Source: Tsukamurella sputi
GTDB taxonomy: Bacteria > Actinomycetota > Actinomycetes > Mycobacteriales > Mycobacteriaceae
Direction of reading: 5' to 3'
DNA length: 64,000 bases
Assembly (NCBI RefSeq): GCF_007858445.1
Contig: NZ_VIGV01000003.1
Location: 372,001-436,000, forward strand
The notes under the pieces were generated by a model that saw nothing but the letters and a program-made list of their open reading frames with translations, was not told where the DNA came from and made no database searches. Both the position numbers and the translations under genes were made by a program. Each line of letters opens with the position of its first letter. The first letter of the stretch is position 1. Shown piece after piece: positions 35,761 through 43,645 of this stretch.

Positions 35761-36917
35761 CGGGCTCCCCGGGGTAGGCCGAGGAGACGCTCGGCGATGG
35801 TGTTGCGCTGGATCTGGTCGGTGCCGCCGTAGATCGGGCCCGCCAGGGAGAAGAGGTATCCCGCGGGCCAGCGTCCCGCGTCCGGGGCCGCATCGCCGGT
35901 GAGCTCGCCGAGCGGACCGAGCACATCCAAGGCGGTCTCGTGCAGCGCCACGTCGAGGTGGCTCCAGAACAGCTTGTTCACGCTGGATTCGGGGCCGAGC
36001 TCGCCGCCGTCCTGCAGGCGGGTGACGGTGCCGAAGGTGTAGAGCTGGTAGGCGCGGGCGCCGATCCAGGCGTCCGCGACGCGCTGCGCCGTCGCGCTGC
36101 CGGTGTCGCCGTCCTCGCGCTCCCACAGGTCGACGAGGGCGTCCGCGGCCGAGAGGAATCGTCCGGGACTGCGCAGCGACAGGCCGCGCTCGTTGTTCGC
36201 CGTCGTCATCGCGACGCGCCAGCCCTGGCCGGGCTCGCCGATCACGTCGGCGTCCGGCACGAAGACCTCGTCGAGGAAGATCTCCGCGAAGCCCGGCTCG
36301 CCGTCGAGCTGCGGGATGGGGCGGACGGTGACGCCGGGGGCGCGCAGATCGAACATGAGGTACGTCAGTCCGCGGTGTCGCTCGGAGCCCGGCTCACTGC
36401 GGAACAGGCCGAAGGCGCCGTCGGCGAAGGCGGCGCGCGAGCTCCAGGTCTTCTGGCCCGACAGCTTCCAGCCGCCGTCCACCCGCGTCGCGGTGGAGCG
36501 CAGCGAGGCGATGTCGCTGCCCGCCTCCGGCTCCGACCAGGCCTGTGCCCAGACCCGCTCCGACCGCGCCATCGCGGGCAGGATCCGCGCACGTTGCTCG
36601 TCGGTTCCGTGACTGAACAGCGTGGGCGCCAGCATGAACAGTCCGTTCTGGTTCACCCGCAGCGGAGCCCCCGCCGCGTAGTACTCCTCCTCGAAGACCA
36701 CCCACTGCAGCAGTGACGCGTCGCGGCCGCCGAACTCCGCGGGCCAGGAGACCGCGGCGTAACCGGCGTCGGCGAGCGTCGCCTCCCAGGCGCGGTGCGC
36801 CGCGAATCCCTCCGCGGTGTCGAAGGACGGGAGGGGCTCGGCGGGGACGTTCGCCGCGAGCCAGGCGCGCACCTCGTCGCGGAAGGCGACGACTGCGTCG
36901 TCGAACTCGAGATCCAC
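35757..36917 (-). CDS. fadE31: Acyl-CoA dehydrogenase FadE31-like (C/D-ring pathway)
   Basis: A full-length 386-residue acyl-CoA dehydrogenase. It shows the FAD/substrate signatures WAQAWSEPEAGSDIASLRST, WKLSGQKTWSSRAAFADGAFGLFR, FAEIFLDEVFVPDADVIGEPGQGWRVAM and the closing GPIYGGTDQIQRNTIAERLLGLPR. It starts at GTG 36917, 4 nt after the ech stop, and overlaps fadE32. By order it corresponds to Rv3562. It probably supplies the second subunit type for FadE32/FadE33 (inference from the paired fadE genes of steroid catabolism). Confidence 0.9.
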   Translation of the reverse strand: MDLEFDDAVVAFRDEVRAWLAANVPAEPLPSFDTAEGFAAHRAWEATLADAGYAAVSWPAEFGGRDASLLQWVVFEEEYYAAGAPLRVNQNGLFMLAPTLFSHGTDEQRARILPAMARSERVWAQAWSEPEAGSDIASLRSTATRVDGGWKLSGQKTWSSRAAFADGAFGLFRSEPGSERHRGLTYLMFDLRAPGVTVRPIPQLDGEPGFAEIFLDEVFVPDADVIGEPGQGWRVAMTTANNERGLSLRSPGRFLSAADALVDLWEREDGDTGSATAQRVADAWIGARAYQLYTFGTVTRLQDGGELGPESSVNKLFWSHLDVALHETALDVLGPLGELTGDAAPDAGRWPAGYLFSLAGPIYGGTDQIQRNTIAERLLGLPRGAR

Positions 36918-36921
36918 CGGC

Positions 36922-37806
36922 CTACTCCGCCTTCCGTGCGCCGGACGCCATCGACTTGGCGCTCTGCCCGCCCAGCGAGTCGCCGCCCGAGACCTCGGCG
37001 TTGTGCGCGTGCGCGAAGTGATGCAGGCCGAAGACGGAGTCCATCCCGGCGCGCATGCCCATGAGGTCCTCGCACTGGTTGACGGCCTTCTTGGTCAGTG
37101 CCAGACCGAAACTCGGCATGTCCGCGATCCGCTCCGCGAGGGCCAGCGTCTCCTCCTCGAGCTCGCCGCGCGGGACGACCCGGTTCACCATGCCCCATTC
37201 CTTGGCCTGCTGCGCCGAGAAGCGATCGCCCGTGAACAGGAACTCCTTGGCCGCGCGCGGTCCCATGACCCAGGGATGCGCGAAGTACTCGACGCCGGGG
37301 ATACCCATGCGCACCACGGGATCAGAGAAGAAGGCGTCGTCCGACGCCACGATGAGATCGCACGACCACGCCAGCATGAGCGCGCCCGCGATGCACGCGC
37401 CCTGCACCGAGGCGATCACGGGCTTGGGGATCTCCCGCCACCGTCGGCACATGCCGAGGTACACCTCGGATTCGCGGGCGAAGCGCTGATCGCCGCCCTC
37501 GCGGCCCACGTGGTCCCACCACAGCACGGCCTTGTTCTCGAAGTGCTGGTCCACATCGCGGCCCGGCGTACCGATGTCGTGGCCGGCCGAGAAGTGCTTC
37601 CCGTTGCCCGCGAGCACGATCACCTTGACGGCGGGGTCCTCCACAGCGCGCACGAAGGCGGCGTCGAGGGCGTAGGTCATCGCCGAGTTCTGCGCGTTAC
37701 GGTACTCGGGCCGGTTCATGGTGACCACGGCGACGGGGCCGCGCACCTCGTAGGTCACCACCTCCTGCTCGGCGGGCGTGTCGGCGTGGGGCGTGCTGTC
37801 GGTCAT
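36922..37806 (-). CDS. Enoyl-CoA hydratase/isomerase in the fadD3 operon
   Basis: A 294-residue crotonase. The oxyanion-hole segments are SAGHDIGTPG (after GNGKHF) and QGACIAGALMLAWSCDLIVASDDAFFSDP. A charged insertion (DVDQHFENKAVLWWDHVGREGGDQRFARESEVYLGM region) and the C-terminal helices SGGDSLGGQSAKSMA follow. The crotonase acid positions around GVEYFAHPW are unusual, so activity type (hydratase, isomerase or hydrolase) is open. It is coupled with fadD3 (ATGA) and placed before fadE31. In M. tuberculosis fadE31 directly follows fadD3, so this gene is an addition to the operon, probably serving the C/D-ring CoA route. Confidence 0.88.
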   Translation of the reverse strand: MTDSTPHADTPAEQEVVTYEVRGPVAVVTMNRPEYRNAQNSAMTYALDAAFVRAVEDPAVKVIVLAGNGKHFSAGHDIGTPGRDVDQHFENKAVLWWDHVGREGGDQRFARESEVYLGMCRRWREIPKPVIASVQGACIAGALMLAWSCDLIVASDDAFFSDPVVRMGIPGVEYFAHPWVMGPRAAKEFLFTGDRFSAQQAKEWGMVNRVVPRGELEEETLALAERIADMPSFGLALTKKAVNQCEDLMGMRAGMDSVFGLHHFAHAHNAEVSGGDSLGGQSAKSMASGARKAE

Positions 37807-39329
37807 CGCTTCTCTCCTGCTGCAGGGGCGGGCTCGCCGCGCAGGACGCGCTTGAGCACCTTTCCGGTCGCGTTGCGCGGTAGCTCGCTCACGAACTCCA
37901 CGCTGCGGGGGACTTTGAAGTTGGCCAGGTACTGCCGGCAGTGCTCGATCACGGCGTCCTCGGTCATCGTGCGGCCGCCGGCGAGCACGACGAAGGCCTT
38001 GCCCACTTCTCCGAGGCGTGGCTCGGGCACGCCGACGACGGCGCTCTCCGAGACGCCGGGGATCCGCGCGATCACCTGCTCGATCTCGGCGGGGTAGACG
38101 TTGAAGCCGCCGTTGGTGAACATGTCCTTGATGCGGTCGGTGATCCGCAGGTTCCCGGCCTCGTCCATGGAGCCGGCGTCGCCGGTGTGGAACCATCCGT
38201 CCGCGTCGAAGGCCTTGGCCGTGGCCTCGGGATCCTCGAAGTACTCGGCGATCACGTTCGGGCCGCGCACCAGGATCTCGCCGTCGTCCGCGACGCGCAC
38301 CTCCATGTCGCGGACGGCCCGCCCGGACGTCGTGGCGATCACCTCGGGGGCGTCGTCCGCGCGGCACATCGTGACGACGGGGGCCTCCGACAGGCCGTAG
38401 GCGGTGAGCACGCGCTCGTACAGTTCCGTGCGCATGCGCTCGATCAGCACGACGGGGATCGTGGCCGCCCCCGTCGTGGCGGCGCGCAGGCTGGACAGGT
38501 CGTACCGAGACCGATCCGGGTGGTCGAGCATCATCTGGTGCACGGTCGGCACTCCGGGAAGGATCGAGATGCGTTCCCGCTGGATGAGTTCGAAGGCCGC
38601 CGCGACGTCGAAGGTCTGCGCCGGGTAGATCGCCGCGCCTCTCTGCAGTGCCGCGAGGATGCCTGCCTTGTAGCCGAAGATGTGGAAGAAGGGGCTCAGG
38701 ATCAGGTAGCGGTCGGCATCGGTGACTCCGACGAGTTCCGCCCAGTTCGCCGCGTTCGCGAGGGTCTGCGCGTGGGTGCTCATCGCGCCCTTACTCCGGC
38801 CGGACGTGCCGGAGGTGAAGAAGATGTCCGACGGGTCGTCCGGTGTCACGGCAGCGGCGGCCTCGTCGAGTCGAGCGTCGGTGATCTGCGCGCCCCGGGC
38901 CGGCACCGCGTCCCACTCGGGGAGGCGGAGGACGGTCACGATGTCCGAGGGAAGGCCGCCCGCGGTCTCGACGACGAGATCGAGGCGGTCGACGCCGAGG
39001 AACGGGCCCGCCACCACGAAGGCCCGCGCTCGAGTGCGCGTGAGCAGGTCCACGATCTCGGGACCGGTGTAGCGCGTGTTGACGGGCACCAACACGGCAC
39101 CGATGTACGCCGCGCCGAGCGCCGCCTCGATCCACTCGTGGCCGTTCGGTGCGCAGACGGCGATCCGGTCGCCGCGGCCGACACCGTCGGCGAGGAGCGC
39201 GCGGGCGACGTCGCGCGCACGGTCGTGGAGGTCGGCGTAGCCGATCCGGAGGTCGCCGTCGACCACGGCGGTGTGCTCCGCGAAGCGCGCGGCGGCGTCG
39301 CGCAGAGCCGCTGCGATGGTGCGTGACAT
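37803..39329 (-). CDS. fadD3: HIP-CoA synthetase FadD3
   Basis: AMP-forming acyl-CoA ligase that activates HIP, the C/D-ring propanoate left after A/B-ring removal; it starts KstR2-controlled degradation. The 508 residues have P-loop FFTSGTSGRSKGAMSTH, TTGAATIPV, YGLSEAPVVTMCR (A5), WFHTGDAGSMDEAGNLRITDRIKDMFTNGGFNVYP (A7/A8) and the catalytic Lys in PRNATGKVLKRVLRG. It is divergent from fadE30, as Rv3561/Rv3560c are. The 113-bp gap holds KstR2, KstR and palindromic sites. ATG 39329 is used. Confidence 0.94.
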   Translation of the reverse strand: MSRTIAAALRDAAARFAEHTAVVDGDLRIGYADLHDRARDVARALLADGVGRGDRIAVCAPNGHEWIEAALGAAYIGAVLVPVNTRYTGPEIVDLLTRTRARAFVVAGPFLGVDRLDLVVETAGGLPSDIVTVLRLPEWDAVPARGAQITDARLDEAAAAVTPDDPSDIFFTSGTSGRSKGAMSTHAQTLANAANWAELVGVTDADRYLILSPFFHIFGYKAGILAALQRGAAIYPAQTFDVAAAFELIQRERISILPGVPTVHQMMLDHPDRSRYDLSSLRAATTGAATIPVVLIERMRTELYERVLTAYGLSEAPVVTMCRADDAPEVIATTSGRAVRDMEVRVADDGEILVRGPNVIAEYFEDPEATAKAFDADGWFHTGDAGSMDEAGNLRITDRIKDMFTNGGFNVYPAEIEQVIARIPGVSESAVVGVPEPRLGEVGKAFVVLAGGRTMTEDAVIEHCRQYLANFKVPRSVEFVSELPRNATGKVLKRVLRGEPAPAAGEKR

Positions 39330-39347
39330 GCGCAAACCCTTCTGCCT

Positions 39348-39361
39348 AGCAAGTGCTTGGT
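39348..39361. promoter_or_regulatory. KstR2-type operator (exact consensus)
   Basis: AGCAAGTGCTTGGT fits ANCAAGNNCTTGNT exactly. It lies 19 bp upstream of the fadD3 start. Its last T is also the first T of a KstR-type box. Confidence 0.85.
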
Positions 39362-39374
39362 AGAACACGTTACA
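39361..39374. promoter_or_regulatory. KstR-type operator abutting the KstR2 box (exact consensus)
   Basis: TAGAACACGTTACA fits TNNAACNNGTTNNA exactly and shares base 39361 with the KstR2 box in front of fadD3. Confidence 0.75.
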
Positions 39375-39399
39375 GTGCGAGTCGAGTCTGTGTAACCTG

Positions 39400-39427
39400 A
39401 TTCCACCAAGCAATTGCTTGGTGGAAT
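39400..39427. promoter_or_regulatory. 28-bp perfect palindrome upstream of fadE30, with two overlapping KstR2-like boxes
   Basis: The sequence is identical to its reverse complement over 28 bp, centred on AATT. It contains AGCAATTGCTTGGT (39409-39422) and the mirror copy ACCAAGCAATTGCT (39405-39418), each one mismatch from ANCAAGNNCTTGNT. It ends 15 bp before the fadE30 start. Confidence 0.85.
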
Positions 39428-39442
39428 GGCGAAGGGAGTGCC

Positions 39443-40630
39443 GTGGCCACGGCGAGCGGTGAGACGGACGCGGAATTCCGGGCGCGGATCCGCGACTGGC
39501 TCGCGACCAACCTGTCGGGCGAGTTCGCCGGGCTCCGCGGCGCCGGCGGCCCCGGTCGCGAGCACGAGTTCTTCGACGAGCGCATCGCCTGGGAGCGGCA
39601 CCTCGCTGCGGCCGGACTCAACTGCATCGGCTGGCCGGCCGAGAACGGCGGCGGCGGAGCGAGCCTCGCGCAGCAGGTGATCTTCCACGAGGAGTACGCC
39701 CGCGCCGGCGCTCCGGCCAAGGTCTCCCACCTGGGCCAGGAACTGCTCGGCCCCACTCTCATCGCCTTCGGCACCGACGAGCAGAAGGCCCGCTTCCTGC
39801 CCGCCATCCGCGACGTCCGCGAGCTGTGGTGCCAAGGCTATTCCGAGCCCGGCGCCGGCTCCGACCTGGCGAACGTCGGCACCACCGCGCGGCTCGAGGA
39901 CGACGAATGGGTGATCTCCGGTCAGAAGGTGTGGACCTCGCTCGCGCACGTCGCCGACTGGTGCTTCGTGGTGGCGCGCACCGAACCGGGTTCCGCCCGC
40001 CACAAGGGCCTGTCGTACCTGCTCGTCCCCATGGACCAGCCCGGCATCGAGGTCCGGCCCATCGTTCAGCTCACCGGCACCTCGGAGTTCAACGAGGTCT
40101 TCTTCGACGGTGCGCGCACCGCCGCCGCCAACGTGGTCGGGACGCCCGGCGAGGGCTGGCGGGTCGCTATGGGAACGCTCGCCTTCGAGCGGGGCGTGGC
40201 CACCCTGGGACAGCAGATCGGCTTCCGGCGCGAACTGCAGAAGCTCACCGACCTCGCGCTCGACGGCGGCGCCGCCGATCGGCCCGACGTCGCGGATGCG
40301 CTCCGTCGTGCCTGGACCGAACTCGATGTGATGCGGGCGCACGCGCTGCGCACCCTCGGGTCCGCCGAGACCGGCACCGCCGAAGTCGCCAAGCTGCTCT
40401 GGGCCAACTGGCATCGCCGGCTCGGCGAGATCGCGATGACGGTGCGCGGCGCCTCTGGACTACTCGCCGACGGCGCCGGATCTGCCGCCTCCGGCAGCGT
40501 CGAATTGGACGACTGGCAGCGCCTCTACCTGTTCACGCGAGCCGACACGATCTACGGCGGCTCCAACGAGATTCAGCGCAACATCATCGCCGAGCGCGTG
40601 CTCGGCCTGCCCAGAGAGGCCCGCCCATGA
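39443..40630 (+). CDS. fadE30: Acyl-CoA dehydrogenase FadE30
   Basis: A 395-residue acyl-CoA dehydrogenase acting on HIP-derived CoA esters. Motifs are GGPGREHEFFDERIAWERHLAAAG, LWCQGYSEPGAGSDLANVGTTA, WVISGQKVWTSLAHVADWCFVVARTE, SEFNEVFFDGARTAAANVVG, LAFERGVATLGQQ and TIYGGSNEIQRNIIAERVLGLPREA. The pattern and its place divergent from fadD3 match Rv3560c. GTG 39443 follows AAGGGAG. First gene of fadE30-ipdF-kstR2-fadA6; ipdF overlaps by ATGA. Confidence 0.93.
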   Translation: MATASGETDAEFRARIRDWLATNLSGEFAGLRGAGGPGREHEFFDERIAWERHLAAAGLNCIGWPAENGGGGASLAQQVIFHEEYARAGAPAKVSHLGQELLGPTLIAFGTDEQKARFLPAIRDVRELWCQGYSEPGAGSDLANVGTTARLEDDEWVISGQKVWTSLAHVADWCFVVARTEPGSARHKGLSYLLVPMDQPGIEVRPIVQLTGTSEFNEVFFDGARTAAANVVGTPGEGWRVAMGTLAFERGVATLGQQIGFRRELQKLTDLALDGGAADRPDVADALRRAWTELDVMRAHALRTLGSAETGTAEVAKLLWANWHRRLGEIAMTVRGASGLLADGAGSAASGSVELDDWQRLYLFTRADTIYGGSNEIQRNIIAERVLGLPREARP

Positions 40631-41415
40631 ACGCCATCCCCGCGCCCCAATATCCCCAGGGCCGCAACCTCCTCGACGGCAAGGTCGTCGTGGTCACCGC
40701 GGCCGCCGGCACGGGCATCGGCTCGGCCACGGCGCGCCGCTGCCTCGAGGAGGGCGGCAGTGTCGTGATCTCCGATTGGCACGAGCGCCGGCTCGGCGAG
40801 AAGCGCGACGAGTTGGCCGCCGAGTTCGGTGACCGTGTGCACGCGATCACCTGCGATGTAACCGTCGAGGAACAGGTCCAGGCCCTGCTCGACGGTGCCG
40901 CGGAGCGCTACGGCCGGATCGACGTCTTGGTCAACAACGCCGGACTCGGCGGCAGCGTCGCGGTGCAGGACATGACCGATGAGCAGTGGTCCCGTGTTCT
41001 CGATGTCACCCTGACCGGCACCTTCCGCGCCACTCGCGCCGCGATCAACCGGTTCATCGCGCAGGGCGGGGGCGGTGTGATCGTCAACAACGCCTCCGTG
41101 ATCGGCTGGCGCGCCCAGGCAGAGCAGGCGCACTACGCCGCCGCCAAGGCGGGGGTGATGGCGCTGACCCGCTGCTCCGCGGTGGACGCCGCGCCGCACG
41201 GCGTCCGGATCAACGCCGTCTCCCCGAGCATCGCCATGCACGCCTTCCTCGCCAAGGTCACCTCCGACGAACTGCTCGACGAGCTCTCCCGCCGCGAGGT
41301 CTTCGGTCGGGCGGCCGAGCCCTGGGAGGTCGCGAACGTGATCGTCTTCCTCGCCTCCGATTACAGTTCGTACATGACCGGCGAGGTGGTCTCCGTGAGC
41401 AGTCAGCATGCGTAG
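40627..41415 (+). CDS. ipdF: Short-chain dehydrogenase IpdF (HIP pathway)
   Basis: A 262-residue classical SDR. It has the cofactor motif VVTAAAGTGIGSATARR (TGxxxGIG variant with Ala at two positions), the DVT segment, NNAG, the catalytic Ser in NNASVIGWRAQAEQAHYAAAKAG with Tyr and Lys in YAAAK, and a closing YMTGEVVSVSSQHA. The family acts in the redox conversion of the hydroxylated HIP-CoA intermediate. Orthologue of Rv3559c by order. The 3' end (41382-41411) is the first copy of a 30-bp direct repeat whose second copy carries the kstR2 start. Confidence 0.92.
   Translation: MNAIPAPQYPQGRNLLDGKVVVVTAAAGTGIGSATARRCLEEGGSVVISDWHERRLGEKRDELAAEFGDRVHAITCDVTVEEQVQALLDGAAERYGRIDVLVNNAGLGGSVAVQDMTDEQWSRVLDVTLTGTFRATRAAINRFIAQGGGGVIVNNASVIGWRAQAEQAHYAAAKAGVMALTRCSAVDAAPHGVRINAVSPSIAMHAFLAKVTSDELLDELSRREVFGRAAEPWEVANVIVFLASDYSSYMTGEVVSVSSQHA
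41382..41411 (+). repeat. Direct repeat copy 1 (ipdF 3' end)
   Basis: A 30-bp segment that recurs at 41440-41469 with a single A/G difference. Offset between copies is 58 bp. This copy encodes the last codons of ipdF. Confidence 0.95.
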
Positions 41416-41439
41416 TCAGTGCCCTCCCACCATGCCCTT

Positions 41440-41469
41440 CGAGGTGGTCTCCGTGAGCAGTCGGCATGC
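41440..41469 (+). repeat. Direct repeat copy 2 (kstR2 translation start)
   Basis: Second copy (29 of 30 bases identical to 41382-41411). Its terminal GCATGC contains the kstR2 start codon at 41466, so the kstR2 leader derives from a duplicate of the ipdF end. Confidence 0.95.
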
Positions 41470-42071
41470 CTAAGCCGGACCCGTCCGCGCGTCGCGCGGA
41501 GGTCCTCGCCCTGAGCGCGAAGCTGTTCGCCGAGAACGGCTACCGCGCCACGACGGTGCGCGACATCGCCGATGCCGCCGGCATCCTGTCGGGCAGCCTG
41601 TACCACCACTTCGACTCCAAGGAGTCGATGGTCGACGAGATCCTGCGGGTCTTCCTCGACGAGCTCTTCGGCGCCTACCGTGCGGTGCTCGCCGACGTCG
41701 ACGACCCGCGGAAGCAGCTGCGCGGCTGTGTGATCGCCTCGTTCGAGGCCATCGACGCACGGCCCGACGCCGTTGCGATCTACCAGGCGGAGGCGCGGGT
41801 GCTCGCACAGCACGCGCGGTTCGCCTACATCGCGGACTACCTCCTGGAGTTCCGCACCATGTGGCGGGGCATCATCGCCCGGGGCATCGAATCCGGTGAC
41901 TTCCGCGCGGATCTCGACGTCGACGTCACCTATCGCTTCCTCCGCGACACCGTCTGGGTCGCGGTCCGGTGGTACCGACCTGGCGGCCAGCTGCCCGTGG
42001 GAACGGTGGCCGATCAATACCTCACGATCCTCGAACACGGGATCGCCAGCCCTGACAAGGAGCAGTCATGA
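41466..42071 (+). CDS. kstR2: TetR-family repressor KstR2
   Basis: Repressor of the C/D-ring (HIP) genes; the effector in mycobacteria and rhodococci is HIP-CoA. The 201-residue protein has the TetR DNA-binding domain (AEVLALSAKLFAENGYRATTVRDIADAAGILSGSLYHHFDSKESMVDEI) and a helical ligand domain (QAEARVLAQHARFAYIADYLLEFRTMWRGIIARGIESGDFRADLDVD). It sits between ipdF and fadA6 as in M. tuberculosis, where Rv3557c precedes fadA6. The ATG lies inside the second copy of a 30-bp repeat. It is autoregulated if the fadE30 palindrome is its site. Confidence 0.93.
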   Translation: MPKPDPSARRAEVLALSAKLFAENGYRATTVRDIADAAGILSGSLYHHFDSKESMVDEILRVFLDELFGAYRAVLADVDDPRKQLRGCVIASFEAIDARPDAVAIYQAEARVLAQHARFAYIADYLLEFRTMWRGIIARGIESGDFRADLDVDVTYRFLRDTVWVAVRWYRPGGQLPVGTVADQYLTILEHGIASPDKEQS

Positions 42072-43231
42072 CCGATCTCGCGCCCGGCGCGTACATCCTC
42101 GACGCGGTGCGCACGCCCGCCGGCAAGCGCGGAGGATCCCTGTCGACGGTGCACTCCGCCGACCTCGGGGCCCATATCCTGCGCGCCTCCGTCCTCCGCT
42201 CCGGCGTCGACCCCGAGCTCGTCGACGACGTCATCATGGGCTGCTGCGACACCATCGGTCCGCAGTCGGGCAACATCGCCCGGACGTCGTGGCTCGCGGC
42301 TGGTCTGCCCGAGCAGGTTCCCGGAGTCACCGTCGACCGGCAGTGCGGTTCGAGCCAGCAGTCGGTCCACTTCGCCGCGCAGGCTGTGCTCTCGGGCACC
42401 GCCGACGCGGTGGTCGCGGCCGGCGTGCAGAACATGAGCGCGATCCCGATCAGCGCCGCGATGCTCGCCGGGCGCGAGTACGGCTTCGACGATCCCTTCT
42501 CCGGCTCGGTCGGGTGGCGTGAGCGGTACGGCGATGTCGAGGTCTCGCAGTTCACCAGCGCCGACATGATCGCGACCAAGTGGGGCGTCTCCCGGTCCCG
42601 GATGGAGGAGTTCGCGCTCGCGAGCCATGAGCGGGCGATCGCCGCGATCGACGAGGGGCGGTTCGAGGCCGAGATCGCTCCGGTCGAGGGCTTCGCCGTC
42701 GATGAGACACCGCGACGCGGAACGACTCTCGAGAAGATGGCCGGGCTCGCCCCGCTCGCGGAGGGGTCCGCGATCACCGCTGCGGTGGCGAGCCAGATCG
42801 CCGACGGTGCCGCCGCCGTCATGGTGGCGTCCGCGGACTTCGTGCAGCGGCACGGCCTGACGCCGCGCGCACGGATCCATCACATCTCGGTCCGCGCGGC
42901 GGACCCGGTGTGGATGCTCACCGGCCCGATCCCCGCCACGCAGTACGCGCTGCAGAAGACGGGGCTGAGCGTCGCCGACATCGACCTCTTCGAGTGCAAC
43001 GAGGCCTTCGCCTCCGTGCCGCTGGCCTGGATGGACGAGCTGGGCATCCCGCACGAGAAGGTCAACGTCAACGGCGGCGGAATCGCGCTGGGGCACCCGC
43101 TGGGCGCCACCGGTGCCAAGCTCATGACCACGTTGCTGCACGAGCTCGATCGGCGGGGCGGACGGTACGGTCTCCAGACCATGTGCGAGGGCGGTGGCAC
43201 CGCGAACGTCACCATCATCGAACGGCTCTGA
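42068..43231 (+). CDS. fadA6: Thiolase FadA6 (C/D-ring pathway)
   Basis: A 387-residue type II thiolase that cleaves a beta-ketoacyl-CoA from ring D/C opening. Nucleophilic Cys in DRQCGSSQQSVHFAAQAV, His in GGGIALGHPLGATGAKL, the second Cys in QTMCEGGGTANVTIIERL and ECNEAFASVPLAW are all visible. It overlaps kstR2 by ATGA and closes the fadE30-ipdF-kstR2-fadA6 operon. A hairpin with a T-rich tail follows at 43327-43365. Confidence 0.94.
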   Translation: MTDLAPGAYILDAVRTPAGKRGGSLSTVHSADLGAHILRASVLRSGVDPELVDDVIMGCCDTIGPQSGNIARTSWLAAGLPEQVPGVTVDRQCGSSQQSVHFAAQAVLSGTADAVVAAGVQNMSAIPISAAMLAGREYGFDDPFSGSVGWRERYGDVEVSQFTSADMIATKWGVSRSRMEEFALASHERAIAAIDEGRFEAEIAPVEGFAVDETPRRGTTLEKMAGLAPLAEGSAITAAVASQIADGAAAVMVASADFVQRHGLTPRARIHHISVRAADPVWMLTGPIPATQYALQKTGLSVADIDLFECNEAFASVPLAWMDELGIPHEKVNVNGGGIALGHPLGATGAKLMTTLLHELDRRGGRYGLQTMCEGGGTANVTIIERL

Positions 43232-43645
43232 TCGAGTCCGCGCCGCCCTGCTGCGGCGGGCGTGCGGCGTGCGAGACGATGGTCCTGAGCTGTGCCGATG
43301 GACATCTTCAGGGATGTAGAATAACGAATATTGAGGCGGGTGCGCATCGCGTCCACCTCAATATTTGTTTTGACACATCATGATGTGCGGTTCTGTGGTG
43401 GCGTCGGGCCGATTCGCGTAAGTTATCTGATGTTCTCTGAGTGTTCGACGGTATACCCAGGTGAGAGTATGTAGATCTCATGAAGGCGTCGTGTCGCGTC
43501 GATGAAGAAGCCGGCCATTCACGGCGTCACCATGTGTTCCGGGTCGCAAATCCGACGCCGTTTCGAGATTTGACTTGGCAAATACTCGTCGGCATGGTTT
43601 CCTTTTGCATACTCAATGGAGATCGTGGATAGAGGGAGTCGAAGA
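43232..43645. other. AT-richer intergenic region before the porin gene
   Basis: This 414-bp stretch has clearly lower GC than its surroundings. It holds the fadA6 terminator (43327-43365) and then about 280 bp of porin leader with no convincing gene. A TTGACT lies at 43571-43576, but no well-placed -10 hexamer was found. No KstR or KstR2 box was seen here. Confidence 0.7.
43327..43365 (+). terminator. Intrinsic terminator after fadA6
   Basis: AATATTGAGG (43327-43336) pairs perfectly with CCTCAATATT (43356-43365), with further partial GG/CC pairing inside. The run TGTTTTG follows. It is one of the few classical-looking terminators in this window. Confidence 0.8.

Noticed and set aside
43571-43612. 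A sigma-70-type promoter for the porin gene starting at TTGACT
   Set aside because: No acceptable -10 hexamer at 16-18 bp spacing.
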